Part shown: in pieces, positions 11,196 to 23,316 of the stretch
Position numbering within the stretch: position 1 is the first letter of the stretch
Layout of the letters: each line of letters opens with the position of its first letter
NCBI GenBank assembly: GCA_947568835.1
Contig: OX387610.1
Location: forward strand, 16,477,050 to 16,541,049
Length of the DNA: 64,000 bases
Source: Protonemura montana
Lineage: Eukaryota; Arthropoda; Insecta; Plecoptera; Nemouridae
Direction: 5' to 3'
Notes under the pieces: generated by a model
What the model was told of the DNA's origin: nothing
The model's database searches: none
What the model saw: only the letters and a program-made list of their open reading frames with translations
Made by a program: the position numbers and the translations under genes

Positions 11196-12806
11196 TTAGT
11201 CGAGAATTTGTGATGACATGCTCTCGCACGACGTGGATCGTGCGAGAGAAACATTGTCTTCATCTCCTTTTGCCACCAACATGAGTTTTTTTAGATTGGC
11301 AATGAGCCTCCTCACTCTTTCCCTGATTGCACGCTCGGATATCAGTTTTGGTTGTATCGCCTCCAACATGTCAAGTACACCGTAGACATTTTCGGTGTAT
11401 TTGTGGACAATTGTTAGTGGATGATCATTTCCTTTGACCGCCTGCAGGAAATCAACGAAGTCATGCAGTGAAATTACGTTTTCAGTCTCGCGACTTTCAA
11501 GTATCTCTCTCGCCTCAAGTGGTAGGACGAGGGAAACTGTTTTTTGACGCTTAGCTTTCTGCCTATTCGTTGCAGTTTTGGGGTTGAAAACTATCTGTCC
11601 GTCGAGTTCTTCTAGGTTCTTCTGAGGTTCTTCACATTTTTCTAGCACATCAGTGTCCATGTCAATAATGGCCGACTGATCGTCAGCGACAGTGATGTTG
11701 TTTTCGATATCGTCAACCAGTTCTACCGTGGTCACCGATTGGCTAGATGAAGAGGGGGTCTTTCTTTTGCTGTTCGCTGGCGGCTCTATTGCATCCACAC
11801 TGCCTAGAGGATCAGCAGACCCTTGAGACTCTGTGGGTGAAGAGGCCTTGCAATGCTTAGCAACGTGGCCAGTTTGGCGGCACTTAAAACATTTTAAATC
11901 GTCGAGTGACAGGAAAACCCGGTATCGATCACCGTCATAGTCAACTAGGATTGACTCGGGAAGCTGACAGCCGTCATCCGCCACCACAAAGATTTGCCTT
12001 CTGAAACTCAGGACAGAGCTGAGCTCGGGGTCCTTTCCCCCCACGTTTACGAAAGACATCGGAGAAACGATTTTTACCGCCGAGCTCAAATAGCCCTCCA
12101 AGACCGAGTGTGGTATAGTGGGGCAGACGTTAGACAATATAAGCCTGCTTGCCTTGGTAATTAGACGCCGTGCCGGCAGGAACTCACTTCCCACCTCCAC
12201 CCCCCCATGGTTTGACATGAAGGTGTCGACCAGTTCTGTGGTGGTAAGGTAGATGGCTACCCGGCCCAGCGACAGCCTAGACCCAAACCAGATGTTCTTG
12301 GCGCCGACTTTGTCTGCGACAGCACGGAGGTATTGGTGGATGGACACCGTGTCTATGGATTGCAGCAGAAAGGCATGCTCCTTGGTCGGGAAACGGGGTT
12401 GACTGGATGACCCTGTGTCAGCAGTCCTTGTGGTGGTAGGTCTGTGGCTAGAGGCTGTACCAGACCCAGAGGCGCTCGACAGTATCTGTGCCATGGTTTT
12501 TTGGGCTGGGTGGGTCGAGTAGGGCTTTGCTGTAGGTGGGCTTTTTGCTGCTACACTGGCAATCGTTTTTGGGATATCGCCGCGGTGTGAAATTGGAATC
12601 GTTACGATAGAATCCGTCGATCGTGAGGATCGCCTGTCTAGGTTAGCCTTGACGGGCAGGATAGTTACTTCGCCGGCAAACGGGGTGCTGTCTTTTTTCG
12701 GGGGGCGAACAATGGTGTCTTCTTTCGTCAAAGGGCTAACCTCTTTGACTGCTAAACTAGTGGTCGGTTTTTCGTTGCCTGGTCTAGGCTTAATTTGTTT
12801 CGGCAT
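11196..12806 (-). CDS. Retrotransposon ORF1 (gag-like, CCHC zinc knuckle), copy 2
   Basis: 536 residues, intact, near-identical to the copy 1 ORF1 apart from Ala for Val in the acidic region and Ser for Pro before the C-terminal domain. It has a disordered N terminus, a folded domain (about 145-300), one CX2CX4HX4C knuckle (about 304-317), and a nuclear-signal-like basic cluster (KAKRQK) near the C-terminal third. It likely coats element RNA. The stop codon TAA is followed with no gap by the ORF2 ATG. Confidence 0.92.
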   Translation of the reverse strand: MPKQIKPRPGNEKPTTSLAVKEVSPLTKEDTIVRPPKKDSTPFAGEVTILPVKANLDRRSSRSTDSIVTIPISHRGDIPKTIASVAAKSPPTAKPYSTHPAQKTMAQILSSASGSGTASSHRPTTTRTADTGSSSQPRFPTKEHAFLLQSIDTVSIHQYLRAVADKVGAKNIWFGSRLSLGRVAIYLTTTELVDTFMSNHGGVEVGSEFLPARRLITKASRLILSNVCPTIPHSVLEGYLSSAVKIVSPMSFVNVGGKDPELSSVLSFRRQIFVVADDGCQLPESILVDYDGDRYRVFLSLDDLKCFKCRQTGHVAKHCKASSPTESQGSADPLGSVDAIEPPANSKRKTPSSSSQSVTTVELVDDIENNITVADDQSAIIDMDTDVLEKCEEPQKNLEELDGQIVFNPKTATNRQKAKRQKTVSLVLPLEAREILESRETENVISLHDFVDFLQAVKGNDHPLTIVHKYTENVYGVLDMLEAIQPKLISERAIRERVRRLIANLKKLMLVAKGDEDNVSLARSTSCESMSSQILD

Positions 12807-13184
12807 ATTTAAATAATATGCTTCTTACTTTGGATGTGCAACAAGCACCGGAATGCTACGCAATAAAACGAGAGCGACCCAACTAATTGCTCTCCGTATA
12901 CCTGACCCTCCCGGGCCGGGCGATTAATCTACGAGTTGCCTCTCTCAGTATGAACAATAATGCACTGGCCGGGTACCTAGCTCTGTGGTTTTACACAGAG
13001 AAAAACTTAAAACTACGAAAAACAGGAGAAAAAATGAACAGAACGAAAATCCAATTTCTGGAAAGTATAGATAGTCTGACCTGTATGAGGATGAGACAAG
13101 AAAAAACTGTGAAAACGTCACAGAAACGCTTGCAACGATACCAGTTTTGGGAGCCGAGACGAAACACGACCGATCACAACGAAG

Positions 13185-13187
<3 letters not shown>
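12807..13187 (-). promoter_or_regulatory. 5' UTR of retrotransposon copy 2
   Basis: A 381-base leader ending at the ORF1 ATG, essentially identical to the copy 1 leader. Its outer end (GTAC) joins an unusually long uninterrupted (TG)n run at 13188-13266. Confidence 0.7.
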
Positions 13188-13267
<80 letters not shown>

Positions 13268-13309
13268 GTACAAACACAATGATACAACACACCGTGTACT
13301 GACACTGGG

Positions 13310-13345
<36 letters not shown>

Positions 13346-13387
13346 GTACAAACACAATGATACAACACACCGTGTACTGACACTGGG

Positions 13388-13423
<36 letters not shown>

Positions 13424-13465
13424 GTACAAACACAATGATACAACACACCGTGTACTGACACTGGG

Positions 13466-13503
<38 letters not shown>

Positions 13504-13545
13504 GTACAAACACAATGATACAACACACCGTGTACTGACACTGGG

Positions 13546-13585
<40 letters not shown>

Positions 13586-13627
13586 GTACAAACACAATGA
13601 TACAACACACCGTGTACTGACACTGGG

Positions 13628-13661
<34 letters not shown>

Positions 13662-13703
13662 GTACAAACACAATGATACAACACACCGTGTACTGACACT
13701 GGG

Positions 13704-13739
<36 letters not shown>

Positions 13740-13781
13740 GTACAAACACAATGATACAACACACCGTGTACTGACACTGGG

Positions 13782-13823
<42 letters not shown>

Positions 13824-13865
13824 GTACAAACACAATGATACAACACACCGTGTACTGACACTGGG

Positions 13866-13903
<38 letters not shown>

Positions 13904-13945
13904 GTACAAACACAATGATACAACACACCGTGTACTGACACTGGG

Positions 13946-13983
<38 letters not shown>

Positions 13984-14025
13984 GTACAAACACAATGATA
14001 CAACACACCGTGTACTGACACTGGG

Positions 14026-14059
<34 letters not shown>

Positions 14060-14101
14060 GTACAAACACAATGATACAACACACCGTGTACTGACACTGG
14101 G

Positions 14102-14137
<36 letters not shown>

Positions 14138-14179
14138 GTACAAACACAATGATACAACACACCGTGTACTGACACTGGG

Positions 14180-14219
<40 letters not shown>

Positions 14220-14261
14220 GTACAAACACAATGATACAACACACCGTGTACTGACACTGGG

Positions 14262-14301
<40 letters not shown>

Positions 14302-14343
14302 GTACAAACACAATGATACAACACACCGTGTACTGACACTGGG

Positions 14344-14377
<34 letters not shown>

Positions 14378-14419
14378 GTACAAACACAATGATACAACAC
14401 ACCGTGTACTGACACTGGG

Positions 14420-14455
<36 letters not shown>

Positions 14456-14497
14456 GTACAAACACAATGATACAACACACCGTGTACTGACACTGGG

Positions 14498-14537
<40 letters not shown>

Positions 14538-14579
14538 GTACAAACACAATGATACAACACACCGTGTACTGACACTGGG

Positions 14580-14641
<62 letters not shown>

Positions 14642-14683
14642 GTACAAACACAATGATACAACACACCGTGTACTGACACTGGG

Positions 14684-14721
<38 letters not shown>

Positions 14722-14763
14722 GTACAAACACAATGATACAACACACCGTGTACTGACACTGGG

Positions 14764-14801
<38 letters not shown>

Positions 14802-14843
14802 GTACAAACACAATGATACAACACACCGTGTACTGACACTGGG

Positions 14844-14883
<40 letters not shown>

Positions 14884-14925
14884 GTACAAACACAATGATA
14901 CAACACACCGTGTACTGACACTGGG

Positions 14926-14961
<36 letters not shown>

Positions 14962-15003
14962 GTACAAACACAATGATACAACACACCGTGTACTGACACT
15001 GGG

Positions 15004-15039
<36 letters not shown>

Positions 15040-15081
15040 GTACAAACACAATGATACAACACACCGTGTACTGACACTGGG

Positions 15082-15121
<40 letters not shown>

Positions 15122-15163
15122 GTACAAACACAATGATACAACACACCGTGTACTGACACTGGG

Positions 15164-15203
<40 letters not shown>

Positions 15204-15245
15204 GTACAAACACAATGATACAACACACCGTGTACTGACACTGGG

Positions 15246-15281
<36 letters not shown>

Positions 15282-15323
15282 GTACAAACACAATGATACA
15301 ACACACCGTGTACTGACACTGGG

Positions 15324-15359
<36 letters not shown>

Positions 15360-15401
15360 GTACAAACACAATGATACAACACACCGTGTACTGACACTGG
15401 G

Positions 15402-15437
<36 letters not shown>

Positions 15438-15479
15438 GTACGAACACAATGATACAACACACCGTGTACTGACACTGGG

Positions 15480-15519
<40 letters not shown>

Positions 15520-15561
15520 GTACAAACACAATGATACAACACACCGTGTACTGACACTGGG

Positions 15562-15607
<46 letters not shown>

Positions 15608-15649
15608 GTACAAACACAATGATACAACACACCGTGTACTGACACTGGG

Positions 15650-15693
<44 letters not shown>

Positions 15694-15735
15694 GTACAAA
15701 CACAATGATACAACACACCGTGTACTGACACTGGG

Positions 15736-15769
<34 letters not shown>

Positions 15770-15877
15770 GTACAAACACAATGATACAACACACCGTGTA
15801 CTGACACTGGGACTGTGTGTGTGTGTGTGTGTGTTGTACAAACACAATGATACAACACACCGTGTACTGACACTGGG

Positions 15878-15921
<44 letters not shown>

Positions 15922-15963
15922 GTACAAACACAATGATACAACACACCGTGTACTGACACTGGG

Positions 15964-16005
<42 letters not shown>

Positions 16006-16047
16006 GTACAAACACAATGATACAACACACCGTGTACTGACACTGGG

Positions 16048-16087
<40 letters not shown>

Positions 16088-16129
16088 GTACAAACACAAT
16101 GATACAACACACCGTGTACTGACACTGGG

Positions 16130-16163
<34 letters not shown>

Positions 16164-16205
16164 GTACAAACACAATGATACAACACACCGTGTACTGACA
16201 CTGGG

Positions 16206-16241
<36 letters not shown>

Positions 16242-16283
16242 GTACAAACACAATGATACAACACACCGTGTACTGACACTGGG

Positions 16284-16323
<40 letters not shown>

Positions 16324-16365
16324 GTACAAACACAATGATACAACACACCGTGTACTGACACTGGG

Positions 16366-16401
<36 letters not shown>

Positions 16402-16443
16402 GTACAAACACAATGATACAACACACCGTGTACTGACACTGGG

Positions 16444-16479
<36 letters not shown>

Positions 16480-16519
16480 ACAAACACAATGATACAACAC
16501 ACCGTGTACTGACACTGGG

Positions 16520-16561
<42 letters not shown>

Positions 16562-16601
16562 ACAAACACAATGATACAACACACCGTGTACTGACACTGG
16601 G

Positions 16602-16641
<40 letters not shown>

Positions 16642-16683
16642 GTACAAACACAATGATACAACACACCGTGTACTGACACTGGG

Positions 16684-16741
<58 letters not shown>

Positions 16742-16783
16742 GTACAAACACAATGATACAACACACCGTGTACTGACACTGGG

Positions 16784-16841
<58 letters not shown>

Positions 16842-16883
16842 GTACAAACACAATGATACAACACACCGTGTACTGACACTGGG

Positions 16884-16925
<42 letters not shown>

Positions 16926-16967
16926 GTACAAACACAATGATACAACACACCGTGTACTGACACTGGG

Positions 16968-17011
<44 letters not shown>

Positions 17012-17053
17012 GTACAAACACAATGATACAACACACCGTGTACTGACACTGGG

Positions 17054-17089
<36 letters not shown>

Positions 17090-17131
17090 GTACAAACACA
17101 ATGATACAACACACCGTGTACTGACACTGGG

Positions 17132-17169
<38 letters not shown>

Positions 17170-17211
17170 GTACAAACACAATGATACAACACACCGTGTA
17201 CTGACACTGGG

Positions 17212-17251
<40 letters not shown>

Positions 17252-17293
17252 GTACAAACACAATGATACAACACACCGTGTACTGACACTGGG

Positions 17294-17331
<38 letters not shown>

Positions 17332-17373
17332 GTACAAACACAATGATACAACACACCGTGTACTGACACTGGG

Positions 17374-17409
<36 letters not shown>

Positions 17410-17451
17410 GTACAAACACAATGATACAACACACCGTGTACTGACACTGGG

Positions 17452-17489
<38 letters not shown>

Positions 17490-17531
17490 GTACAAACACA
17501 ATGATACAACACACCGTGTACTGACACTGGG

Positions 17532-17565
<34 letters not shown>

Positions 17566-17607
17566 GTACAAACACAATGATACAACACACCGTGTACTGA
17601 CACTGGG

Positions 17608-17649
<42 letters not shown>

Positions 17650-17691
17650 GTACAAACACAATGATACAACACACCGTGTACTGACACTGGG

Positions 17692-17725
<34 letters not shown>

Positions 17726-17767
17726 GTACAAACACAATGATACAACACACCGTGTACTGACACTGGG

Positions 17768-17807
<40 letters not shown>

Positions 17808-17849
17808 GTACAAACACAATGATACAACACACCGTGTACTGACACTGGG

Positions 17850-17889
<40 letters not shown>

Positions 17890-17931
17890 GTACAAACACA
17901 ATGATACAACACACCGTGTACTGACACTGGG

Positions 17932-17967
<36 letters not shown>

Positions 17968-18009
17968 GTACAAACACAATGATACAACACACCGTGTACT
18001 GACACTGGG

Positions 18010-18045
<36 letters not shown>

Positions 18046-18087
18046 GTACAAACACAATGATACAACACACCGTGTACTGACACTGGG

Positions 18088-18125
<38 letters not shown>

Positions 18126-18167
18126 GTACAAACACAATGATACAACACACCGTGTACTGACACTGGG

Positions 18168-18205
<38 letters not shown>

Positions 18206-18247
18206 GTACAAACACAATGATACAACACACCGTGTACTGACACTGGG

Positions 18248-18287
<40 letters not shown>

Positions 18288-18329
18288 GTACAAACACAAT
18301 GATACAACACACCGTGTACTGACACTGGG

Positions 18330-18371
<42 letters not shown>

Positions 18372-18413
18372 GTACAAACACAATGATACAACACACCGTG
18401 TACTGACACTGGG

Positions 18414-18449
<36 letters not shown>

Positions 18450-18491
18450 GTACAAACACAATGATACAACACACCGTGTACTGACACTGGG

Positions 18492-18533
<42 letters not shown>

Positions 18534-18575
18534 GTACAAACACAATGATACAACACACCGTGTACTGACACTGGG

Positions 18576-18613
<38 letters not shown>

Positions 18614-18657
18614 GTACAAACACAATGATACAACACACCGTGTACTGACACTGGGAC

Positions 18658-18685
<28 letters not shown>
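13188..18685. repeat. Composite (TG)n array 2, roughly 70 units
   Basis: Same 46-bp core plus (TG)n design as 4231-7078 but twice as long. It starts with about 39 uninterrupted TG dinucleotides. Several tracts are very long (14582-14640, 16685-16740, 16786-16840). Core variants include CTGTACAAAC (16476, 16558) and a CGAACAC core at 15441. Because the unit lacks stops in all three minus-strand frames, spurious ORFs exceed 2,000 codons. Confidence 0.97.
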
Positions 18686-18689
<4 letters not shown>

Positions 18690-19660
18690 ACACTGTATAC
18701 CGCCACTGTATACCAGCACTGTATACCGCCACTGTGTACCGCCACTGTGTACCGCCACTGTATACCGCCACTGTGTACCGCCACTGTATACCAGCACTGT
18801 ATACCGCCACTGTGTACCGCCACTGTGTACCGCCACTGTATACCGCCACTGTGTACCGCCACTGTGTACCGCCACTGTATACCGCCACAGTGTACCGCCA
18901 CTGTATACCGCCACTGTATAGCGCCACTGTATACCGCCACTGTGTACCGCCACTGTATACCGCCACTGTGTACCGCCACTGTATACCAGCACTGTATACC
19001 GCCACTGTGTACCGCCACTGTGTACCGCCACTGTATACCGCCACTGTGTACCGCCACTGTGTACCGCCACTGTATACCGCCACAGTGTACCGCCACTGTA
19101 TACCGCCACTGTATAGCGCCACTGTATACCGCCACTGTGTACCGCCACTGTATACCGCCACTGTATAGCGCCACAGTGTACCGCCACTGTATAGCGCCAC
19201 AGTGTACCGCCACTGTGTACCGCCACTGTGCACTGCCACTGTAAACCGCCACTGTATACCGCCACTGTGTACCGCCACTGTATACCGCCACTGTAAGCCG
19301 CCACTGTGTACCGCCACTGTGTACTGCCACTGTGTACCGCCACTGTGTACCGCCACTGTATACTGCCACTGTTTATCGCCACTGTATACCAGAACTGTAT
19401 ACCAGCACTGTGTACCGCCACTGTATACCGCCACTGTAAGCCGCCACTGTATACCAGCACTGTGTACCGCCACAGTGTACCGGCACTGTATACCGCCACT
19501 GTGTACCACCACTGTTTACCGCCACTGCATACCGCTACTGTGTACCGCCACTGTGTACCGGCACTGTATACCGCCACTGTGTACCACCACTGTTTACCGC
19601 CACTGCATACCACCACTGTATACCACCACTGTGTACCGCCACTGTATACCAGCACAGTGT
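18686..19660. repeat. 13-bp minisatellite (TACCGCCACTGTG), about 75 copies
   Basis: Tandem 13-bp units, mostly TACCGCCACTGTR, with CAGC, TAGCG and AAGCC variants. It directly abuts the composite (TG)n array. The block GTGTACCGCCACTG matches GTGTACTGACACTG inside the 46-bp core of that array at 12 of 14 positions, so this array probably arose from it. ORFs in several frames are repeat artefacts. Confidence 0.93.
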
Positions 19661-20386
19661 GCAGAACAGACGCGAGTGCTAGTTATTACACAGCTTACCG
19701 CTTAGGGCAGCATCTAGCGGAGTCCAGCTAAGCTTTAGATAAGACTGCTAGTGGCTGGAGTGTTTGCGTGAGATAAAGCCGCGACTTAGCATGCTTCTAA
19801 CCACCGATATCGGGCCGCCGAACTGTCATGGATTTATCGACGAGGGAGGGGGGCGGCAGGGGTGGGGGGGGGGGGCGTTTAGTACGCTTGGAATCACTGC
19901 ATTACTGTCTTGTTTCGACGTGGTAGCTGAAGAGAGTCCCGATCTGTTCGGAGAGTGGAATATCACAGCTGGTTGAATCGCACTCTTCAAGATCTTTAAG
20001 ACAAAGCTCGTTTTTAAGATAAAATCTCTTTTCTAGATTTTTTCCAGTGCCTTGTGACGTCAAAGGTTGTGACTTTTTTAAATTTAATATTACTTGATTG
20101 ACTTTTAAGCCACCAATTAAATATGAAGATAATAAATGCATCAAGAATCTAGTTAAAATAGCCGATTTTATTCATGTTAAATGTTGCAGTCCAGCTGTAC
20201 GAATCGGATTTTTAAATTACGGTTGAAACAGTTGATTTTGTAAGCAATGACAAATAATGAATTCAATGTTTTCAATTTCGATGTTTGTTTGTGGAGAAAA
20301 TTCATGGGAAAACACAAACATATTGATGAGTGGTTTCAAACAAGTTGAGTCAGCAAAACATTGAAAGCCTGTTTACTTTGATTATC
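19661..20386. other. Spacer with a G-rich tract
   Basis: No gene recognised. 19843-19876 has four or more runs of three or more G separated by short loops, a G-quadruplex-type motif. The rest is unremarkable, AT-richer sequence. I searched it for an upstream FAM20C exon and saw none. Confidence 0.55.
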
Positions 20387-22282
20387 CACTAAGCAATCAG
20401 CTGGCAAGAGCTCCTGGCCACTCTTTGGTAACCAAGCAATCAGCTGTCAAGAGCTCCTGGCCACTCTTTGCTAACTAAACAACCAGCTGGCAAGAGCTCC
20501 TGGCCACTCTTTGGTAACTAAGCAACCAGCTGGCAAGAGCTCCTGGCCACTCTTTGGTAACTAAGCAACCAGCTGGCAAGAGCTCCTGGCCACTCTTTGG
20601 TAACTAAGCAATCAGCTGGCAAGAGCTCCTGGCCACTCTTTGCTAACTAAGCAACCAGCTGGCAAGAGCTCCTGGCCACTCTTTGGTAACTAACCAACCA
20701 GCTGGCAAGAGCTCCTGGCCACTCTTTGCTAACTAAGCAACCAGCTGGCAAGAGCTCCTGGCCACTCTTTGGTAACTAAGCAACCAGCTGGCAAGAGCTC
20801 CTGGCCACTCTTTGGTAACTAAGCAACCAGCTGGCAAGAGCTCCTGGCCACTCTTTGGTCACTAAGCAACCAGCTGGCAAGAGCTCCTGGCCACTCTTTG
20901 GTGACTAAGCAACCAGCTGGCAAGAGCTCCTGGCCACTCTTTGCTGACTAAGCAATCAGCTGGCAAGAGCTCCTGGCCACTCTTTGGTAACTAAGCAACC
21001 AGCTGGCAAGAGCTCCTGGCCACTCTTTGGTAACTAAGCAATCAGCTGGCAAGAGCTCCTGGCCACTCTTTGGTCACTAAGCAACCAGCTGGCAAGAGCT
21101 CCTGGCCACTCTTTGGTCACTAAGCAATCAGCTGGCAAGAGCTCCTGGCCACTCTTTGCTAACTTAGCAATCAGCTGGCAATAGCTCCTGGCCACTCTTT
21201 GGTAACATAGCAACCAGCTGGCAAGAGCTCCTGGCCACTCTTTGCTAACTAAGCAACCAGCTGGCAAGAGCTCCTGGCCACTCTTTGCTGACTAAGCAAC
21301 CAGCTGGCAAGAGCTCCTGGCCACTCTTTGCTGACTAAGCAATCAGCTGGCAAGAGCTCCTGGCCACTCTTTGGTAACCAAGCAATCAGCTGGCAAGAGC
21401 TCCTGGCCACTCTTTGGTAACTAACCAACCAGCTGGCAAGAGCTCCTGGCCACTCTTTGGTCACTAAGCAACCAGCTGGCAAGAGCTCCTGGCCACTCTT
21501 TGGTAACTAAGCATCCAGCTGGCAAGAGCTCCTGGCCACTCTTTGTTAACTAAGCAACCAGCTGGCAAGAGCTCCTGGCCACTCTTTGGTTACTAAGCAA
21601 CCAGCTGGCAAGAGCTCCTGGCCACTCTTTGGTTACTAAGCAGCCAGCTGGCAAGAGCTCCTGGCCACTCTTTGGTAACTAAGCAATCAGCTGGCAAGAG
21701 CTCCTGGCCACTCTTTGGTAACTAAGCAATCAGCTGGCAAGAGCTCCTGGCCACTCTTTGGTAACTAAGCAACCAGCTGGCAAGAGCTCCTGGCCACTCT
21801 TTGGTGACTAAGCAGCCAGCTGGCAAGAGCTCCTGGCCACTCTTTGCTAACTAAGCAATCAGCTGGCAAGAGCTCCTGGCCACTCTTTGCTAACTAAGCA
21901 AACAGCTGGCAAGAGCTCCTGGCCACTCTTTGGTGACTAAGCAATCAGCTGGCAAGAGCTCCTGGCCACTCTTTGGTAACTAAGCAATCAGCTGGCAAGA
22001 GCTCCTGGCCACTCTTTGGTAACTAACCAACCAGCTGGCAAGAGCTCCTGGCCACTCTTTGGTAACTAACCAACCAGCTGGCAAGAGCTCCTGGCCACTC
22101 TTTGGTCACTAAGCAACCAGCTGGCAAGAGCTCCTGGCCACTCTTTGGTAACTAAGCAATCAGCTGGCAAGAGCTCCTGGCCACTCTTTGGTAACATAGC
22201 AACCAGCTGGCAAGAGCTCCTGGCCACTCTTTGGTCACTAAGCAACCAGCTGGCAAGAGCTCCTGGCCACTCTTTGCTGACA
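20387..22282. repeat. 43-bp minisatellite, about 44 copies
   Basis: Unit begins CTGGCAAGAGCTCCTGGCCA and continues CTCTTTGGTAACTAAGCAAC plus CAG. Spacing is a steady 43 bases. Variation is concentrated in the GGTAACTAAGCAAC part (GCTAAC, GTCACT, GTGACT, CATAGC), while the AGAGCTCCTGGCCACTCTTT part is nearly invariant. Confidence 0.96.
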
Positions 22283-22348
22283 GTGACTTTCTTCTCGAGG
22301 ACATGTCAAACCAGGATGCTTCACTTGGCCAGTGTCTTAGACCAGGAT

Positions 22349-22757
22349 GGGTAATATAGGGGTAACAGGGGTAACATAGGGGTAATATAGGGGTAATATA
22401 GGGGTAATATAGGGGTAATATAGGGGTAACATAGGGGTAACATAGAGGTAACATAGGGGTAACATAGTGGTAACATAGGGGTAACACAGGGGTAACATAG
22501 AGGTAACCTAGGGGTAACATAGTGGTAACATAGGGGTAACATAGGGGTAACATATGGGTAACATATGGGTAACATAGGGGTAACATAGGGGTAACATAGG
22601 GGTAACATAAGGGTAACATAGGGGTAACATAGGGGTAACATAGGGGTAAAATAGGGGTAACATAGGGGTAACATAGGGGTAACATAGGGGTCACATAGGG
22701 GTCACATAGGGGTCACATAGGGGTAACATAGGGGTAAAATAGGGGTAGAAGAGGGGA
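22349..22757. repeat. 11-bp minisatellite (AGGGGTAACAT), about 37 copies
   Basis: Tandem GGGGTAACATA units with minor variants (GGGGTAATATA at the left, GGGGTCACATA at the right). It is G-rich on the plus strand. It resembles no canonical telomere repeat. Confidence 0.95.
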
Positions 22758-23316
22758 AACATAGTGGTGCCAGTGCAGTTATCTCCAGTTATATACGGGG
22801 CTACCTTTGACCCCCATCGTTCCTGAAATGAGCGAAAAACAGTTGGGTTAGAAACACCCAGAACTAATGGCGGGCAATAATTCGTGCTTAACAAGGGCCG
22901 TGATCACGTGGTCACCTGGGTGGGTTGCGGAGGGTGGGGGGGGGGGGGGGGTACATTGGGCAGCAACGACCAGTGTAGAGAGCCCAGATCCTGTCCAATA
23001 TTTCCGCCAGAAAAGATACTTTCAATGTTTTAAATATTGCAAAAAAATCAATGTTTTATTGTAAAACGTTTAGATTTCCATTTAGATAAGACTAAACTTT
23101 AAAACCCAATGTCAGGACGTTTAACATTGGCTCTTCTGAGCAAATCTCTTGACCAAACGGAACAATACTGGAGATTTTCATTCCTTCAGTTCCCAACACT
23201 TTACCTTCACAAGCTCACCTCGCTGTCGCCACAAGACACCGACTTAACGTCTCCCCCCCCCCCCCCTCCCCTCCCCCCCACCCCTCTTGTCTTGCTCTAG
23301 ACAAAACTCATTTGTA
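22758..23316. other. Spacer with poly-G and poly-C tracts
   Basis: No gene recognised. A long G run lies at about 22935-22951 and a C-rich run at about 23251-23284. Short ORFs here have no recognisable domain. Confidence 0.5.

Larger units (their letters stand above)
7079..13187 (-). mobile_element. Complete Tx1-like non-LTR retrotransposon, copy 2
   Basis: A 6.1-kb element on the minus strand: 5' UTR (12807-13187), ORF1 (11196-12806), ORF2 (7377-11195), 3' UTR and a 15-base poly(A) tail (T run at 7079-7093). Both ORFs are intact, so it could be retrotransposition-competent. The combination of APE endonuclease, reverse transcriptase, C-terminal CCHC and a CCHC-bearing ORF1, with RT motifs SLDQQGAFDRVDH and AYADDVSLF, fits the Tx1 branch of the L1 group. 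Several Tx1 families insert at fixed targets, including microsatellites. Both ends here abut (TG)n tracts. No target-site duplication can be recognised because the target is itself repetitive. Confidence 0.93.

Noticed and set aside
12945-19655. Three overlapping minus-strand ORFs of over 2,000 codons across the (TG)n and 13-bp arrays
   Set aside because: Stop-free repeat units open in all frames. They run into the retrotransposon 5' UTR, and the peptides are Thr-His and Val-Tyr-Ser-Gly repeats only.
19764-20144. Short ORFs in the spacer after the 13-bp array
   Set aside because: No domain, low complexity around the G tract, and no splice-site context fitting the FAM20C-like gene.
22349-22757. 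Interstitial telomere
   Set aside because: The unit GGGGTAACATA is not TTAGGG-like or any telomere repeat I know, and the array is short.
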